This document shows positions 22,500 to 34,183 of a stretch of DNA of 64,000 bases, one piece after another; the stretch's first letter is position 1, and every line of letters begins with the position of its first letter. The notes under the pieces were generated by a model. The model was not told the origin of the DNA. It searched no databases and saw nothing but the letters and a program-made list of their open reading frames with translations. A program made the translations under genes and the position numbers. Source of the DNA: Antedon mediterranea (lineage: Eukaryota; Echinodermata; Crinoidea; Comatulida; Antedonidae); NCBI RefSeq assembly GCF_964355755.1, contig NC_092673.1:13955001-14019000 (forward strand), given 5' to 3'.

Positions 22500-22955
22500 A
22501 GATTTATTGGAGGTCTTCCCAGACTCTCAATTTAAAAAAACCAAAAACATTAATCTGTCGAAAGGGTGGATCCAGCCATTTGTGAGTTAAAGAAAGATGT
22601 ACAGGAACTTAAGAATTCCCTAAGGGACGTAATTGGGGCCTTGAAGGGGTTAAGACCTACAGAAAAATCATATCGCTCAGAAACCATTTGCTATAGTTGT
22701 GGACGACCAGGTCATTTAGCTAGAAATTGCAATTTTAATGCGCCAAACAGGTTCCCTTTTAAATGTTTCAATTGTGGGCAAGTGGGGAGAAATCTATTCC
22801 AGTTGTCCCTTCTCAAGTACAATTGGATGATAAGCCTATTCCTGAAATTATTACTACAGGGGTTGGGGTTGTTCAAGCAGATCTAGATAATGTAAATCCT
22901 TCTGAGTTGTTGGTAACAAAAAGCACCATGGTAGAGATTGAGATTAATGGGTTAA
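22500..22955 (+). pseudogene. Gypsy gag end and start of protease, split by Kolobok
   Basis: The frame carries LKKDVQELKNSLRDVIGAL and two zinc knuckles, CYSCGRPGHLARNC and CFNCGQVG; the second is broken by a frame change. The pre-protease segment follows, ending VEIEINGLK at 22955. The protease motif VMDTGAETSL continues at 27764, past the transposon. The 5' part of gag and the 5' LTR are missing; a LINE end lies just upstream. Confidence 0.85.
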
Positions 22956-22973
22956 AGATGATATGAAACGATT
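22956..22973 (+). repeat. Kolobok left terminal inverted repeat
   Basis: AGATGATATGAAACGATT directly follows TTAA. It is identical to the complement of 27742-27759. Confidence 0.95.
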
Positions 22974-23370
22974 TTGAAAATTTAAATAAATTAGTGTTTA
23001 TGAATCTGTCTAATGTAAATAACTAACACACCAGAAAATAGGTTTAAATACCTCATAAAACTCGAAAAATAAACAAATTAAGTTTTAAAGAAAATCCTCC
23101 GGAAAATGGCCGACCAACTTGCACGCCATATTGGTTTTCACGATCGCTCTAAACACACGTACGTCCGATCGCTCAGCTGATTTGAAATACCCGCGGTAGT
23201 AGCCACGGCAGCCGTTGTTATGTGATTGGTTACTCTTTTTCAACCCAGGCGAATCGTGATTGGTTGATTTCATGCACTTTGACAGAGAGAGACACAGCGA
23301 GCTTGACGTTTCATGCATGACGACGAAAACAACATGTGCGACACAATCTCACCATCATTATTTTCGCAAG

Positions 23371-25725
23371 ATGCCGAGTGCTTGTTGTATCGGTGGATGT
23401 AACCGGACTGGATCAACACACCCAAATGTTTCTTTTTTTTTATTCCCCGACAAGTTAAAACACAGTGAAACGTTTAATAAATGGACTGAATTTGTTAAGT
23501 TAACTAGAAAGGGGTATGTGTGGAAGCGGACTAACAGAATATGTAGCGCCATATTTCTGAAATGAAGAAGACGGGGGTGGTGGTAAAGCCGAGACTAAAA
23601 ACGGATGCTTACCTCACCATAAAAGCTCCGGTAAGTGAGGAAGAAGGCCTACCACCCCAACCCAAAAAACGGAAAGTGCGGCCTCGGACTGCGGCGTGTC
23701 GAAGACGCGAGGTTGAAAGGGTCAGAAATATTTTTATAAATTAAAATCCCCTGCGTGGACGGTTGCCTACGTACGTAACGTTGTCGTTCAAATCTAGGCC
23801 CACCTGATTATACTGTACTATCATAATCGTTCGATTTAGTTTATGAAAATAATAATAAAATATTTAAATTAAAATATTTCCTTTTAAATCTGTGGGCCCA
23901 GAGGCCCAGACTATCTAGGTAACCATATAGGTCCTCGTTGGTGAACCATTATACATAGGCCTATTATTAGGCCTAGTGTAACCAGGGAGTTGTCCTGGTG
24001 TAACACTCTGACCATCAGGTCAACAACCCTTCAATCACTATTTCTACTGGCCTACTGTATAACTCACATCCTTAATCAAGTAGTGTTTCCTCATCATCAT
24101 CAAGAAATATTCCCCCAGGCTTGGTATGTTAGTTTTAACAAAAACATTTTAAAAGTTTATTTTACAAAATTGTATGACAATTTTTTTAATTCACACCAGT
24201 TGATAATTTTAATAATTGTTATTGCTAAAGAATACCCAGGTAAGCCATGGAGGTACCTCCATGGAAGCTTGGCCTAGTCTAGACCTGGATACTGTGTGGT
24301 TCTGTTTTGTTATCATCAAGGAGCTTTGTTACCAAACAAAGAATGGAAAGTTTCCAACCTATGTATTCTTACTTTTCATTTTATATTTCATTTCAGATTC
24401 TGATTGAAGAAGAATTGCCTGGTACATCATCGATATGTACTTTTTTTTCATTACTTTGATGCATGGCACATTGCCAAGGGTAAGTAATATGTCTTAATAG
24501 TTATTTTACTCAAATTACCACAAATAAAAGGAATCAATGTATGTCAAATGATGTAAAAAGGTACGACTTTTTTCGTCTTACTGTAATTTTGTTTTTTTTA
24601 TATATATAAAATATATTCAGGAATAAAGAAAAAATGCATAAAAGCCAGCAATAACAAAGAATGTGACAAAATTGGCAAATGGATACCATCCATTATCAGG
24701 ATGGTATATTGGATCGGAAATACCACACAAGAAACGGAGGACTTGGATGCCGATGGTGAACTGAGGAAGCAAACATTCCAAAGCATATATAATCACATAC
24801 GGGGTATTCATAATCACGAAACCACACTATATCCCAAATGCCTTCATGGAGAGCTGGAACCTCGAGACTACATTCAACCAAGTAAGTTGTAGTATTGATT
24901 TTGGTGAAGATTATTGACAGTTTTTTTTTATTTTGCTAAAATTTATATTTTTTTTTTCCAGATTCAAAAGCGGAAGAAGTAGTTTCAAACATCCTGAATT
25001 CACCTTATTTGTTGAGATCTATTAAGCAGTTGTCACCAACTATCCAGACCTATTCAAATGAATCGTTTCATCAAATTATTAATCATTTTGCGCCAAAAAT
25101 GCACCATTTCAGGTTTAAGGGCATGCTTGCAAGGTATAATTTGATAGAATAGCATATTGTATAATTTAATGATAGAGAACCAATTAAGTAAGGTCTTTAT
25201 AATCTATGATTTACACTAATTAAGCCTGAAGCCTTTAACAATCAATGTAATGTGTTGTAATTCTATATTGTGCATTTACTTCAGAACCTACCTTGCAGCC
25301 TTGCATTGCAATGAGAATGTTGGCAGGCCACAAAGGGTCAACAAAAAAGGGGACACAGAACACTCTTTGTGGTATTCACGGGCAAAAAAGGACTGGATGG
25401 CCAAAAAACATCTTGTTGATCCCACATTTGGTAAGGACCACTTACTATTAATTGTTACTAAGTTATGCCATAATTGAAAGTGTTTGTAAGCAAAATGTGG
25501 AACTAATTTATAAAATATCCTATTACATTAAACAGTAATATTTTTGTCTTTGCAGTTTATGCCATCAACACCATTGAAATGGCGATGTATATGGCCAAAA
25601 CTAATACAAAAGGATTATATTACACGGCAGAAATGATGTGTGATCCTGGTACAATTACAGAAAAACTGCCAAAACCAGACAAGACAGACTTTGTTGCAAA
25701 GTTAATCTCTAGATTTAAGCATTAA
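23371..25725 (+). pseudogene. Kolobok THAP transposase, decayed and internally deleted
   Basis: The ATG at 23371 starts a THAP zinc finger (CCIGGCNRTGSTHPNVSFF, then KWTEFVKLTRKGYVWKRTNR and ICSA). Just after ICSA a one-base loss near 23550 shifts the frame, so the last zinc-ligand His is missing, and the RLKTDAYLTIKAP motif is read in another frame. Later exons splice well: 24397-24479 (HYFDAWHIAKG, with a frame change in a T run), 24621-24881 (WIPSIIRMVYWIGNTT), 24962-25133 (SPTIQTYSNESFHQIINHFA), 25285-25430 (RTYLAALHCNENVGR) and 25556-25725 with the stop. The FDxWH, W-x-x-S-I ... YW, FHxxxxxFAPK and LAALHxNEN motifs are those of THAP/Kolobok-type transposases. The central catalytic region between the THAP exon and 24397 is missing. 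Confidence 0.85.
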
Positions 25726-26007
25726 CTTTACACTGCTTCACAGAACTTGTGTCATAAATTTAGATTATTTTTATTTTATCACTACCTTGATCACTGATTT
25801 TATATCTCGGAGAAAAAGAATTGTTTAGTTGTTAATTTATTCCTTTGTTTTAGTTCATTGTATTTTGACATGCATGCTTCTGTTGTTCACAAAAAAAAAC
25901 AGGTATTTATTCATAAGGTAACTACTGTACATTTATTTTTATACGGCAGGAACTACTGTACATAGATTTGTATTTATATGGAGTGTTAATTCATAAAATA
26001 AACTAAA

Positions 26008-27222
26008 CTAGTCTTCATCCAATCGAGGATATGTAAATGCTGTATAATTTTGTTCAGGGTCAGGAAAAGCTTCGCTAATTTTATTTATTACACAGGATGT
26101 AATTGGGACACGCCTGTGTCGCCCAAGATACCTCCAACACCAACGCACAAACTGTCGATACGCTGTATACCTGTATTTCCTGTGCAAAAAAAAAATAACT
26201 TGTAAAAAATGATTTTTTGAATAAAAATAAAGGCAAATCAGTTACAAATTACTATACTGCAAAAACATGGTGTTTACCTTTCTATTCTTCCTTCCACAAC
26301 GAGTTCATCATATTGAGATGCATACGCAATTTGGAGGGTTGCCGGATTAAGAATGGCAGCTTGGAACCAGGGATGGGTGGTGATACATCCATTATGTTCA
26401 TTTTCCTTATTTTTATCCAATATTTTCTCTACCTGTTTATTTTTAAAAAAAAGTGATATTTTCACTAATGGAATTTATTTACTATCAATCATACAATTGA
26501 AAATGTATGGTTATGTTTTAATACATAATTTAACACTGCTTACTTCTTGACAACAATATCTATTTTCTCACATTCTCCTCTACAACACCTGTAGTAGAAA
26601 AAGAAGGAATATGAATATGTTGTTAGAATGTCTCACTTAAAATATGAAGGTCTAGGCCTAGTTAGGCTAGTAGACTAGTTAGTAGTACGCCTACTCTACT
26701 ACTTACTAGCCCTAAAATAAAGCATTTATATATTACTATACTAGCTAGAGGCCTATATGCTAGGCCTACTAGCCTAGGGACTCCCTAGTCTAGTAGTACT
26801 CTAGAGTCTAGGCCTAGTACTAGGAGGCCTAGGATATTATTACTGTATTAATACTAGCTAGGCTAGCTAGGCCTACTACTAGGCCTAAGGCCTATATAGT
26901 TTTAGGCCTTATTAATTATACAGTACTTTATCCCCAAACCTAGACTACCACTTTACTCCCTCCTTACAAATAAATATACCTACCAATCTCGTCCTTGTCT
27001 CAAATGAAGATTTTGTGGTAGGCCCATCGCTGCGAATCCATGTGCTCTAGCCCGATCTCGGTGGTGTGCAGCATCGCCGCCGAGTAGGCTCACTTCTCCC
27101 TCCGCTCAACCAGCGGGCACCCTTGGATCGTTTTCAAACACTCCTCTCCAATTCACTGCAACAATATCATGCTCATCTTCGGATGATGCCGAGGACGATA
27201 AGGACGACATATCGCTATCCAT
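26008..27222 (-). pseudogene. P2X7 intracellular (ballast)-domain-like gene in Kolobok
   Basis: Minus exons are 27222-26984, 26588-26544, 26432-26278 and 26179-26008. Exon 1 opens MDSDMSSLSSSASSEDEHDI, has an in-frame TGA at about codon 39, and ends RQGRDW. Exon 2 adds CCRGECEKIDIVVK. Exon 3 gives NGCITTHPWFQAAILNPATL and exon 4 KYRYTAYRQFVRWCWRYLG, VPITSCVINKISEAFPDP and a stop. The CC-x-x-E ... CIT-x-HP-x-F ... YR-x-x-AYRQFVRWCW-x-x-LG ... SCV pattern matches the cysteine-rich zinc-binding C-terminal domain of P2X7 receptors. No channel domain is present. Exons 3-4 join in phase; exon 2 to 3 shows a phase mismatch. It is probably an inactive copy of an element-borne accessory gene. Confidence 0.8.
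26640..26935. repeat. AGGCCT/TAGGCCTA-dense simple sequence
   Basis: This AT-rich stretch is built largely of AGGCCT, CTAG and TAG words, with repeated TAGGCCTA palindromes. It lies in an intron of the P2X7-like gene. Similar patches occur at 54560-54730 and 59130-59570. Confidence 0.75.
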
Positions 27223-27603
27223 TTAAAATTATTGTAAATATTAGATAGTATATAGTAGAAATAAAACGTAAAGCTATCTAGCGATTGAAAAATTAAATGG
27301 CGTCCATACACAACAAACGAACGAGTCGAAAGTGTATCTGACGCATGCGTATTATCGGTTCGTGTACCTAGCTTGTGTAGGGTTTGACTGAATGTTTCGG
27401 AGAAAATGAGCGTGAAAAACGAAATTAAAAATCAATTTATATAAAAAAATGAAGGAAATATTCCATAATTTCAACGATTTACGATGTATTAATCATTTAA
27501 GAATGAAACTGTAAAGCGGATAAGTTAATATCGAAATAGTTTTGGCGCAGTGGACGATTAACCCAAAAATTCCTATCTCCTCCTGTACAAAAGTTTCCGC
27601 TTG

Positions 27604-27611
27604 TGACGTCA
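27604..27611. promoter_or_regulatory. CRE-like TGACGTCA upstream of P2X7-like gene
   Basis: The perfect palindrome TGACGTCA lies about 380 bp upstream of the minus-strand start at 27222, inside the Kolobok right end. Identical octamers sit before two other genes here (33130 and 54006). Confidence 0.5.
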
Positions 27612-27763
27612 CAGGCGGATTTGTTTTCATTTCTTAGGGCTGTTTTCTATGCGTCATCGTCATCTCTGAAATGTACTCTAACAGTCAGCTGTATGTAACA
27701 GTATATACTACGTGTTGAAAACATAAAATCAAACTTTTTGGAATCGTTTCATATCATCTTTAA

Positions 27764-29250
27764 AGACACCATGTGTGATGGACACTGGTGCTGAGACTAG
27801 TTTGATTAATGGCTCATTTTTTAATAAACATTTACGGGATAGGACTGGGACTCCCAATGCTTTAAATGATTCTTTTAAAGTAGTCAGAGTTTCAGGTATA
27901 TATATACCAATTGAGGGTTATGTTAGGGTCAGAGTTAAACTGGGGACTAATGTTAGTGAAGTTGGATTCCTTATAATGAAAGAAGATTTCACTTTTCAGA
28001 AAAAATCTCATCCAGTAATATTGGGGTGCAATGTGCTTCGTGTTTTACTTCCAGGGAAGGAGGGAATTTCACTAGTGAAGGAAGTGTTTAAGGAGGCAAA
28101 TAATTACCTTAATGCAATAACTGTGGCTAAGGAAGAAAAAAATTGCTCCTTTAAGCATTACTAAAGTCAAATGTTATATACAGAATTCAGAATCTTTGAA
28201 TAATAATGTTCTTGTGTTACCTACCTCTGAGAAAACAAATATAACTAATATTCCTATAAATATCCTGGATGGTTGTGTTAATATTAAGGGACGGGATATC
28301 CCTATTGATGTAGTAACTAATTCAACTGAGAAAATTAAGTTAATTTCTGGCGAAATAATTGCTTCTGCGGCCAAAGCGGAAAACCGACCAGAGATTGTTA
28401 GTCGAGAACTGAATAGTATGGTTGAAGTGGGTGTGGTAGATGTAGTGAATGAAAGTGAAGAGAATGGTCCATCCAGTATTCTGGCTGGGAAGGGGCTGGT
28501 TAATGATGATATTTATGTTGGTGAAGATGATACTATGGTGGAGTTGCCTTGTGATGTTAACTTTAGTAAATTAATTCCTTCGGCGGGGAAGCAAAATAAA
28601 TGTGCAGATGCGAGTAAATACCCTAATTGTCCGGATTATGTCGAGACGAATTTGGAGTCTACCCATAAAATTAGATTAGATTCTGGGAATCGGGATCATA
28701 ATTTCATAAAAAACCAGAAATGTGCTATGGAGGCAGCAAATAGAATAGCTAGAGATAATATAGAGAAAGCCCACAAAGTTAGTGAAAGATTACAATTTGA
28801 GAAGAAGAATTTTGTGTTGGGGATAGGGTTCTATTAAAACGTATGGCTTTTGAGGGAAGACATAAACTTTCGGATAAATATTACAGTGATAAATATATCA
28901 TCATAAATGTAAATAAAACCGGGGATGTATATGACATTAAACCTGCTATGGGAGGTCGGACAAAAAATGTAAATCGGGTGTTGTTGATTTGTGATCCGAG
29001 AGGCGATTTGTGCGACCCACCTGTATTTTGGCCCAATACTTGTCAAATGACTAAGGAAAGTAATGGTGAAAGGTATGAGCTTCGAGAGTTAAGTGAAAGT
29101 AGTGATAGTGAAGAGGATGATTGTTTAATAATGAAACCCCTCATCTGCCTGTACACCTATTGTGCCTTTAAGACGCTCCCAGCGACAAGATAAAGGAAAA
29201 CATAGTAATCCTCACAACCTACCACGATATTTACGAGAATAATTATGATC
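27764..29250 (+). pseudogene. Gypsy protease plus integrase C-terminus, RT deleted
   Basis: The protease resumes with TPCVMDTGAETSLINGSFF, including the DTG active site, and runs on to VILGCNVLRVLLPG. A 214-codon frame (28196-28837) covers the protease-RT linker. It then jumps straight to a post-integrase segment (AMEAANRIARDNIEKAHKVS). One extra base near 28825 shifts the frame before GDRVLLKRMAFEGRHKLS, a typical gypsy integrase C-terminal block, which ends near 29193. RT, RNase H and the integrase core are gone, so the copy is non-autonomous. It leads into the LTR at 29406. Confidence 0.85.
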
Positions 29251-29405
29251 CAAGTAAATAAAATAAGATAATGTGTATAATTGTTGTATTGTAAAGTATA
29301 GATTGATATAGTTAAAGCTATTGCAATGTAAAAAAAAAATTAAAATAAGAAAAAACTATAAAAATGTATGTATTTTGGGGACAAAAATACTCAGTCAGGA
29401 TGGAA

Positions 29406-30116
29406 TGTGGGATCTATACTGTAACCATTCAGGGGTGACGGACATGCGTGGTAGAATAATTTAGACCGGAGTATATATAGCGGCCCGCACGTGGGTAGAG
29501 GTTGTGCATATCCATCGTGGCTGAGTAGAGGCAGTTACTATACCATTTAAATTGTCAGTTATTTGTTTTCAGGTACGTTGTAATACTATATCGTAGATTA
29601 AGATATGAATCATTGAATCAATTGTTGTATTTAGTCACGGTAATGAATAGTAGTATTGGATTAAAAGTGTTATTTATGCTCATATATGTAATTGTAATTG
29701 ATGGTACACTGACTCGCCGATACACAGTGTGCGAGTTTGGATTTGGTTTAGTAAAGATGTGTATGCACCATTCCAAAATTAACATCGTTTAATCCAGGTA
29801 TAGATGTGGTTATCACTTGTTATATATAATTGATAATAATGTAACACTTATGCGATGTGTATGTATTGTACTAAAGATAACGTAATGAGAATAACAATTG
29901 TTAGCAATTGTTCAAATGTGGATTATTATGTATGTTTATGTGGCTGACTGTAGTTTATATGTGATAAATGCCAGTGAATGAATCCGGTTGTGGCCGATTG
30001 TAGTTTATATATGATAAATACCAGTGAATATGAATGTGAATATGAATAAATGAAATACTGATGGAAATCAATGCTGCCTTCATATGATTGTGTCCGACTG
30101 ATCTCGAACTACCACA
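29406..30116 (+). mobile_element. 3' LTR of the gypsy element
   Basis: About 711 bp runs from TGTGGGATC to ...CTACCACA, with TG/CA ends. It contains the TATA-like GTATATATAGCGG near 29471 and a duplicated block GTAGTTTATATGTGATAAAT at about 29951 and 30000. Its end resembles the LTR end at 47909 (GCTGCCTTC/GCTGTCTTC ... CCACA), so the two elements are related. No 5' LTR is visible. The left edge is inferred. Confidence 0.65.
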
Positions 30117-30119
30117 TTT

Positions 30120-30915
30120 ATATTTACAGACATTCATTCTGACTTGGTGAAAGAAGAAAGAAATGCCAGGAAAATAGGAGAAGAGGCTGCTGACAAGTTT
30201 TAAAACTTATTGAAAAAAGTGAAGACTTTTTTTCAGTAATTAAGCAAAAGAAACTCAAAACCTTCTCACACAACACTACAAACACAAAGAAAATTGCCAA
30301 AGAAATGCTACTGAAGACTAGCAGAATTTTCTTCTCCCGTCTTTGTGTCGTTTGACAGAAAAGTGACATTAAACTACCCGAAGTTTTTAAATACTCCCTT
30401 GGTGATGTTTCTTTTCCATTCCAAAGGAGCATTAGCAAAAACTGACAAGTCAGCTTTACTGAAAGCTTTAGAAGATAAATGTGAAGATGTGATAATTAAA
30501 GATTCACCTGGATCAGGCTTAATAGTTGATAGAATGAGAGCAGGAAGTGGGTATTAAAATTTATGGTCCAGAACAGAAGACACCAAGGCAGTTTAAGATA
30601 TTTTTAAGTCATGGCAAAAACAAGGTAGAGCTGGTAGAATGTTTATTTCAGTCCTGGAAATAGATGACAACATCTATTAAAATACTAGTGACAAGTTATG
30701 CCATGAGCTCTCTTGGAAGGACGGTGAGTGTAGATCCATTGAAATTCACACATTAGAAAGTGATCATGAGGAAGCAGACACAAGGCTTTTGCTTCATGCC
30801 AGTACACACCATCCTTCTGTAGTCATCAATAGCCCAGACGTGATGTTGCTATCCTGGGTATTCATCACCAAGATATTGCATCTAATTTATACTTCTGGAC
30901 AGGAATAAAAAAAAT
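30120..30915 (+). pseudogene. Relic of an EEADTR-motif repeat-family protein
   Basis: Broken frames give ALLKALEDKCEDVIIKDSPG, SGLIVDRMRAG, then ESDHEEADTRLLLHASTH and VVINSPDVMLLSW. The combination of kDSPGxGLxVDxM and EEADTRLLLHA with a following VVINSPD strand is a multicopy family in invertebrate genomes whose mechanism I cannot name. At least four stops or shifts interrupt it. It lies right after the gypsy LTR. Confidence 0.5.
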
Positions 30916-30959
30916 GAATGATTGATTTAAAGAAAATGTCCGATCAGCTTGGGTCAAGT

Positions 30960-31690
30960 GTTTAATCAGGCTTCACACATGCTTTTCTATTTGGCTCTTT
31001 AACCATTCGTTTTGTGCTTTCATCATTGAGTGCTTTTACCTTTCGGCCCTTTTCACATCTCAACAAATATGACCTTTGACATCGGGCCAAATGACAAAAT
31101 GTGACTGCTGCATGGAGCCTAGTCAAACTTGCCCAAGTCCGAAGCAGGTTGTTTCCAATAGGTGAAAAATTGTTCAACCAATCAAAACTCGGGGTTTTTC
31201 GATTTGGGTGTTTCATTTTTAAGTTGCTAAGGTATTTTTGTTATTTAATGTTTTATTTTTTATTCACTGTGATTTTTCATTTGCTGTGGCTTTTTTCAAA
31301 TTGCTGTGGCTTTTTTTTAAAAGTAAGTTGCCGTGATATTATTTGAAAGGTGCCGTGCCACCATAATTTTCTAATGAAATTCACACATAACATAACATAA
31401 ACGGATACTAAACCAGCAAATTTGTATTTATCTACTGTTGTGATTTTTTGTGGTACCAGTGCGTTTGATCTATTGTATTTTGCCATAGATTGGTGGCTGT
31501 TTTAGGATCGACTGTACTGTTATTGATATATTTTGTGGAAGCGGTACTTACGATACTGTGATATTTTACGGAAGCTACGTTTTGTTTAATTGTAAGTACA
31601 AAAACATTGTTTTAAGAACAGTGCATTATTTTATTGGGAAGAGTAGACTTGTAACTAAGATTAACTAGTAACAAGACCCTCATCCAAATT
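30960..31690. other. Spacer; possible LTR/leader of the next gypsy copy
   Basis: No gene is seen. The stretch TTTTGTGGAAGCGGTACTTA near 31532 lies where a leader would be expected before the gag start at 31696. No LTR pair could be found. Confidence 0.35.
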
Positions 31691-31695
31691 AAAAT

Positions 31696-32930
31696 ATGGC
31701 TGATAAACAATCAACAACAAGATCCGATGAATCTGATTCTGATGTAGAATCGGTGCAGTCATTACAACCTGAACAACAGGCACAAGAGTCTGGACAAACC
31801 AGTGGACATAACCCTGCAGGGGCGGACTCATTTTCAAAAGATTTGTTGTTGTTGATGCAACAACAGAATCTTATGATGCAACAGATGATGGAACAACAAG
31901 AACGTTTACGTCGGAAAGATACTGAGAAACAAGAACGTTTACGTCAAGATAGATATGGTAAAACATAAGGAAGACATGGAAAAACAGCAAGCATTAGTAA
32001 TGGCCTTAATGGATAAGCAAAAGGACAGCAACGAGAGACGATTGAAAGACATTATGAAATTGAAGGAAGTTCAGATTGCAAAACTTTCTGATAGTGATGA
32101 TATTGAAAATTATCTCACTACGTTTGAACAAATTGCTATTAAACATGAGTGGCGAAAAGAACACTGGGTAGTAAAACTGATACCACATTTGACAGGCAAA
32201 GCATGAGCAGCCTATGCATCTCTACAGTACCAGTGACAGAAAGTAACACCTCCAACACATAACCAATTACCCTACTAATGTAAATCACCATGACTACGAA
32301 TTCCAACCACAACCACAGGCATCTCCACAAAAACAGACTTGGAAAGGGAAGTAGAGGGACACTTCTCATGAGCAAGGAACTCTAGCTAGCTTTTGTTTCA
32401 AGTGTGGGGAAGAAGGCCATATTTGCCGTAGGTGTCTAAATTCCGCAAACATGGAGTCAGTTAATAAAAAGTTAGTTAAGCTAGTTCTTGGGGGAAAGGC
32501 CCAGGGAAACGCCACCGGACACCTGGCACAGGGCAACCAGGGGTCTAACAAAAAATACAAATAAGTCCCTCATATGAAACTACAACAGATATTCCACAAG
32601 GCTTGGTTGGTGACATGATCTCTAGTAAATGTTGGGTAGACAATATTAATACTCAATGCCTTCTTGATAGTGGTTCTTTTAAGTTACTCTTATCTCTAAA
32701 AGTTTATTTGACGGCCTTAAGCGAAAACTATACCCACTGCATGATCTTGTTTTATTCCATAGAGGAGATAGAAAAATTCCATATTTAGGTTGGACCTATG
32801 TGTCCATGGGCTTTTGACAGTTCATTTAGTGGCACTAGTAATTGCTTTAATACACTTGCTAGTTGTCCCTGATGGACGCAATTCCAAATCACAACTCGGG
32901 TTTATTCAAAAATTGTTTCCAGTCATGTAG
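31696..32930 (+). pseudogene. Gypsy gag-protease fragment
   Basis: Gag starts MADKQSTTRSDESDSDVESV with a Gln/Met-rich coiled coil, interrupted by a frame change at 31965. It continues with IAKLSDSDDIENYLTTFEQI and WVVKLIPHLTGKA, the typical gypsy gag core. A zinc knuckle CFKCGEEGHICRRC follows near 32396. A protease-like segment VDNINTQCLLDSGS has DSG as its active-site triplet. Later patches (KIPYLGWTYVSM) continue the protease in other frames. It ends near 32930 with no RT. Confidence 0.8.
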
Positions 32931-33129
32931 ACGCCAAGCAGGTGATAGATTTGTACAAAACTTAATGTAAAAGATAAAAATATGGTAATACAAATGTTGA
33001 AATGAATAAAGATATATAGCGGGTTTTTTTTTAACTCATTAAGTATGAAAAAATTGCGTTTTTGTTTGTCATTTTTGTAAGCCCACATTGTTTTTTCTGA
33101 ATCTCGGACATTACGTCTTTATGACATTG

Positions 33130-33137
33130 TGACGTCA
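33130..33137. promoter_or_regulatory. CRE-like TGACGTCA before THAP gene
   Basis: A perfect TGACGTCA lies about 140 bp before the THAP start codon. It matches the placement at 54006 before the paralogue. Confidence 0.45.
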
Positions 33138-33270
33138 TTCTTGTACACTCGTTGTACTTCCGGGACTGTGAACCGCGATGCTGATTGGTATTCTTTTTCA
33201 TTGCGATCCTTTCATCAACCAATACATAATTCAATAGCCTAAAATATTTTCAATTAATTCTGGTCTTTAT

Positions 33271-34020
33271 TCAACATGCGCTGTGTGGCGTATGGTTGCA
33301 GCGAAGGAGGTAAAATTACGGAGGGAATGGACTTTAGCTGCCCAAAAAACCAGAATGGATTGGAAGCCTAGTAAATACTTGGCGTTGTGTATCGACTATT
33401 TTGAACTCGAATGCTACAAAGAGAAGGCCCGGTTTGGGAGTGAGCTCGGCGTAAGTGGCAAAATAAACAAACGATTAAAGCCAAATATGAAGCCAACAAT
33501 ATTTGTGAAGCCTAAAACACCAAGTCAAAGTGTTAACAAAAATCGAAGATCTACCGCCTATGAAAAGAGAGAGTGCAACAGGGTAAGTCAATTATTGTAG
33601 GCCTTTCTTCTAGACTCCTATTGTTCGGCGTTCGTAATTTTATTTTATTTTTAAACAAGTCACATGAAAAACTACATCAAGCATTCCCATCTTATTATTA
33701 CTAAAATATTCAAGCTTTACTTGCAACCAATTATAAACACCCCTATATTCAACTTGTCTGTTCTATGTATTTTAAATATAGTAATCAGATATTTCCTGTG
33801 GAAGAAGTGAGACAACTGCCTGAAAAACAACCGAACATAGAGCCAGATGTAGATTTTAATGAAGAGATGGAAAGTGAATGTACTATAGATAGTATGGAAG
33901 AAACTAATGCCCTACTATTGAGTGGGTTTAAGAATGGGCCGCTTTTAAATGAAGCAATTGTTATTAATAATACATCAGCCTTCAATAGAAGCAAACACAC
34001 CTGCTTCACAGGAAGCATCT
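33271..34020 (+). pseudogene. Decayed THAP-domain gene (Kolobok-type N-terminus)
   Basis: An ATG after TTCAAC gives MRCVAYGCSEGG, the start of a THAP finger. It loses frame and resumes as WTLAAQKTRMDWKPSKYLAL, CIDYFELECY and LGVSGKINKRLKPNMKPTIF. The His of the usual C-x-x-HF is Tyr here. The exon ends at AACAGG|GTAAGT. It parallels the THAP exon at 54133 (LGVSGKHSRTLKKGAVPSKF). A second block at 33781-34020 is acidic. A TGACGTCA lies at 33130, upstream of the start. Confidence 0.7.
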
Positions 34021-34183
34021 AGGCCTAACTCTGCACACGCAGTACTAGGCACCTCAAATCATACTCATAGTATTTAGGATAGGGGACATCCTTAGTATTT
34101 TTTTGGGGAGATGATTTTGACAAAGAAGCTCAGCCCGAGGGGGATGATGTAGACTCCATTCTCCAGGGAATAGATGCGTCTTT

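Larger units (their letters stand above)
22956..27759. mobile_element. Kolobok DNA transposon, TTAA-bounded, two genes
   Basis: A 4,804-bp element lies between two TTAA copies (22952-22955 and 27760-27763). Its termini share an 18-bp perfect inverted repeat, AGATGATATGAAACGATT. Removing the element plus one TTAA restores the gypsy protease frame across the junction. TTAA targets together with a THAP-domain transposase are the signature of the Kolobok superfamily; piggyBac also uses TTAA but lacks THAP. Inside are a THAP transposase on plus (23371-25725) and a P2X7-like gene on minus (27222-26008), which converge. Both coding sequences are damaged. Confidence 0.92.

Noticed and set aside
26008-27222. 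Functional P2X receptor channel
   Set aside because: No transmembrane or ATP-binding ectodomain is present; only the intracellular cysteine-rich domain is encoded.
22956-27759. piggyBac transposon
   Set aside because: TTAA targets fit piggyBac, but the ends start AGATGA rather than CC and the transposase carries a THAP domain with Kolobok-type motifs.
33031-33234. Minus-strand frame upstream of the THAP gene
   Set aside because: It overlaps the likely promoter with the CRE octamer and shows no domain.
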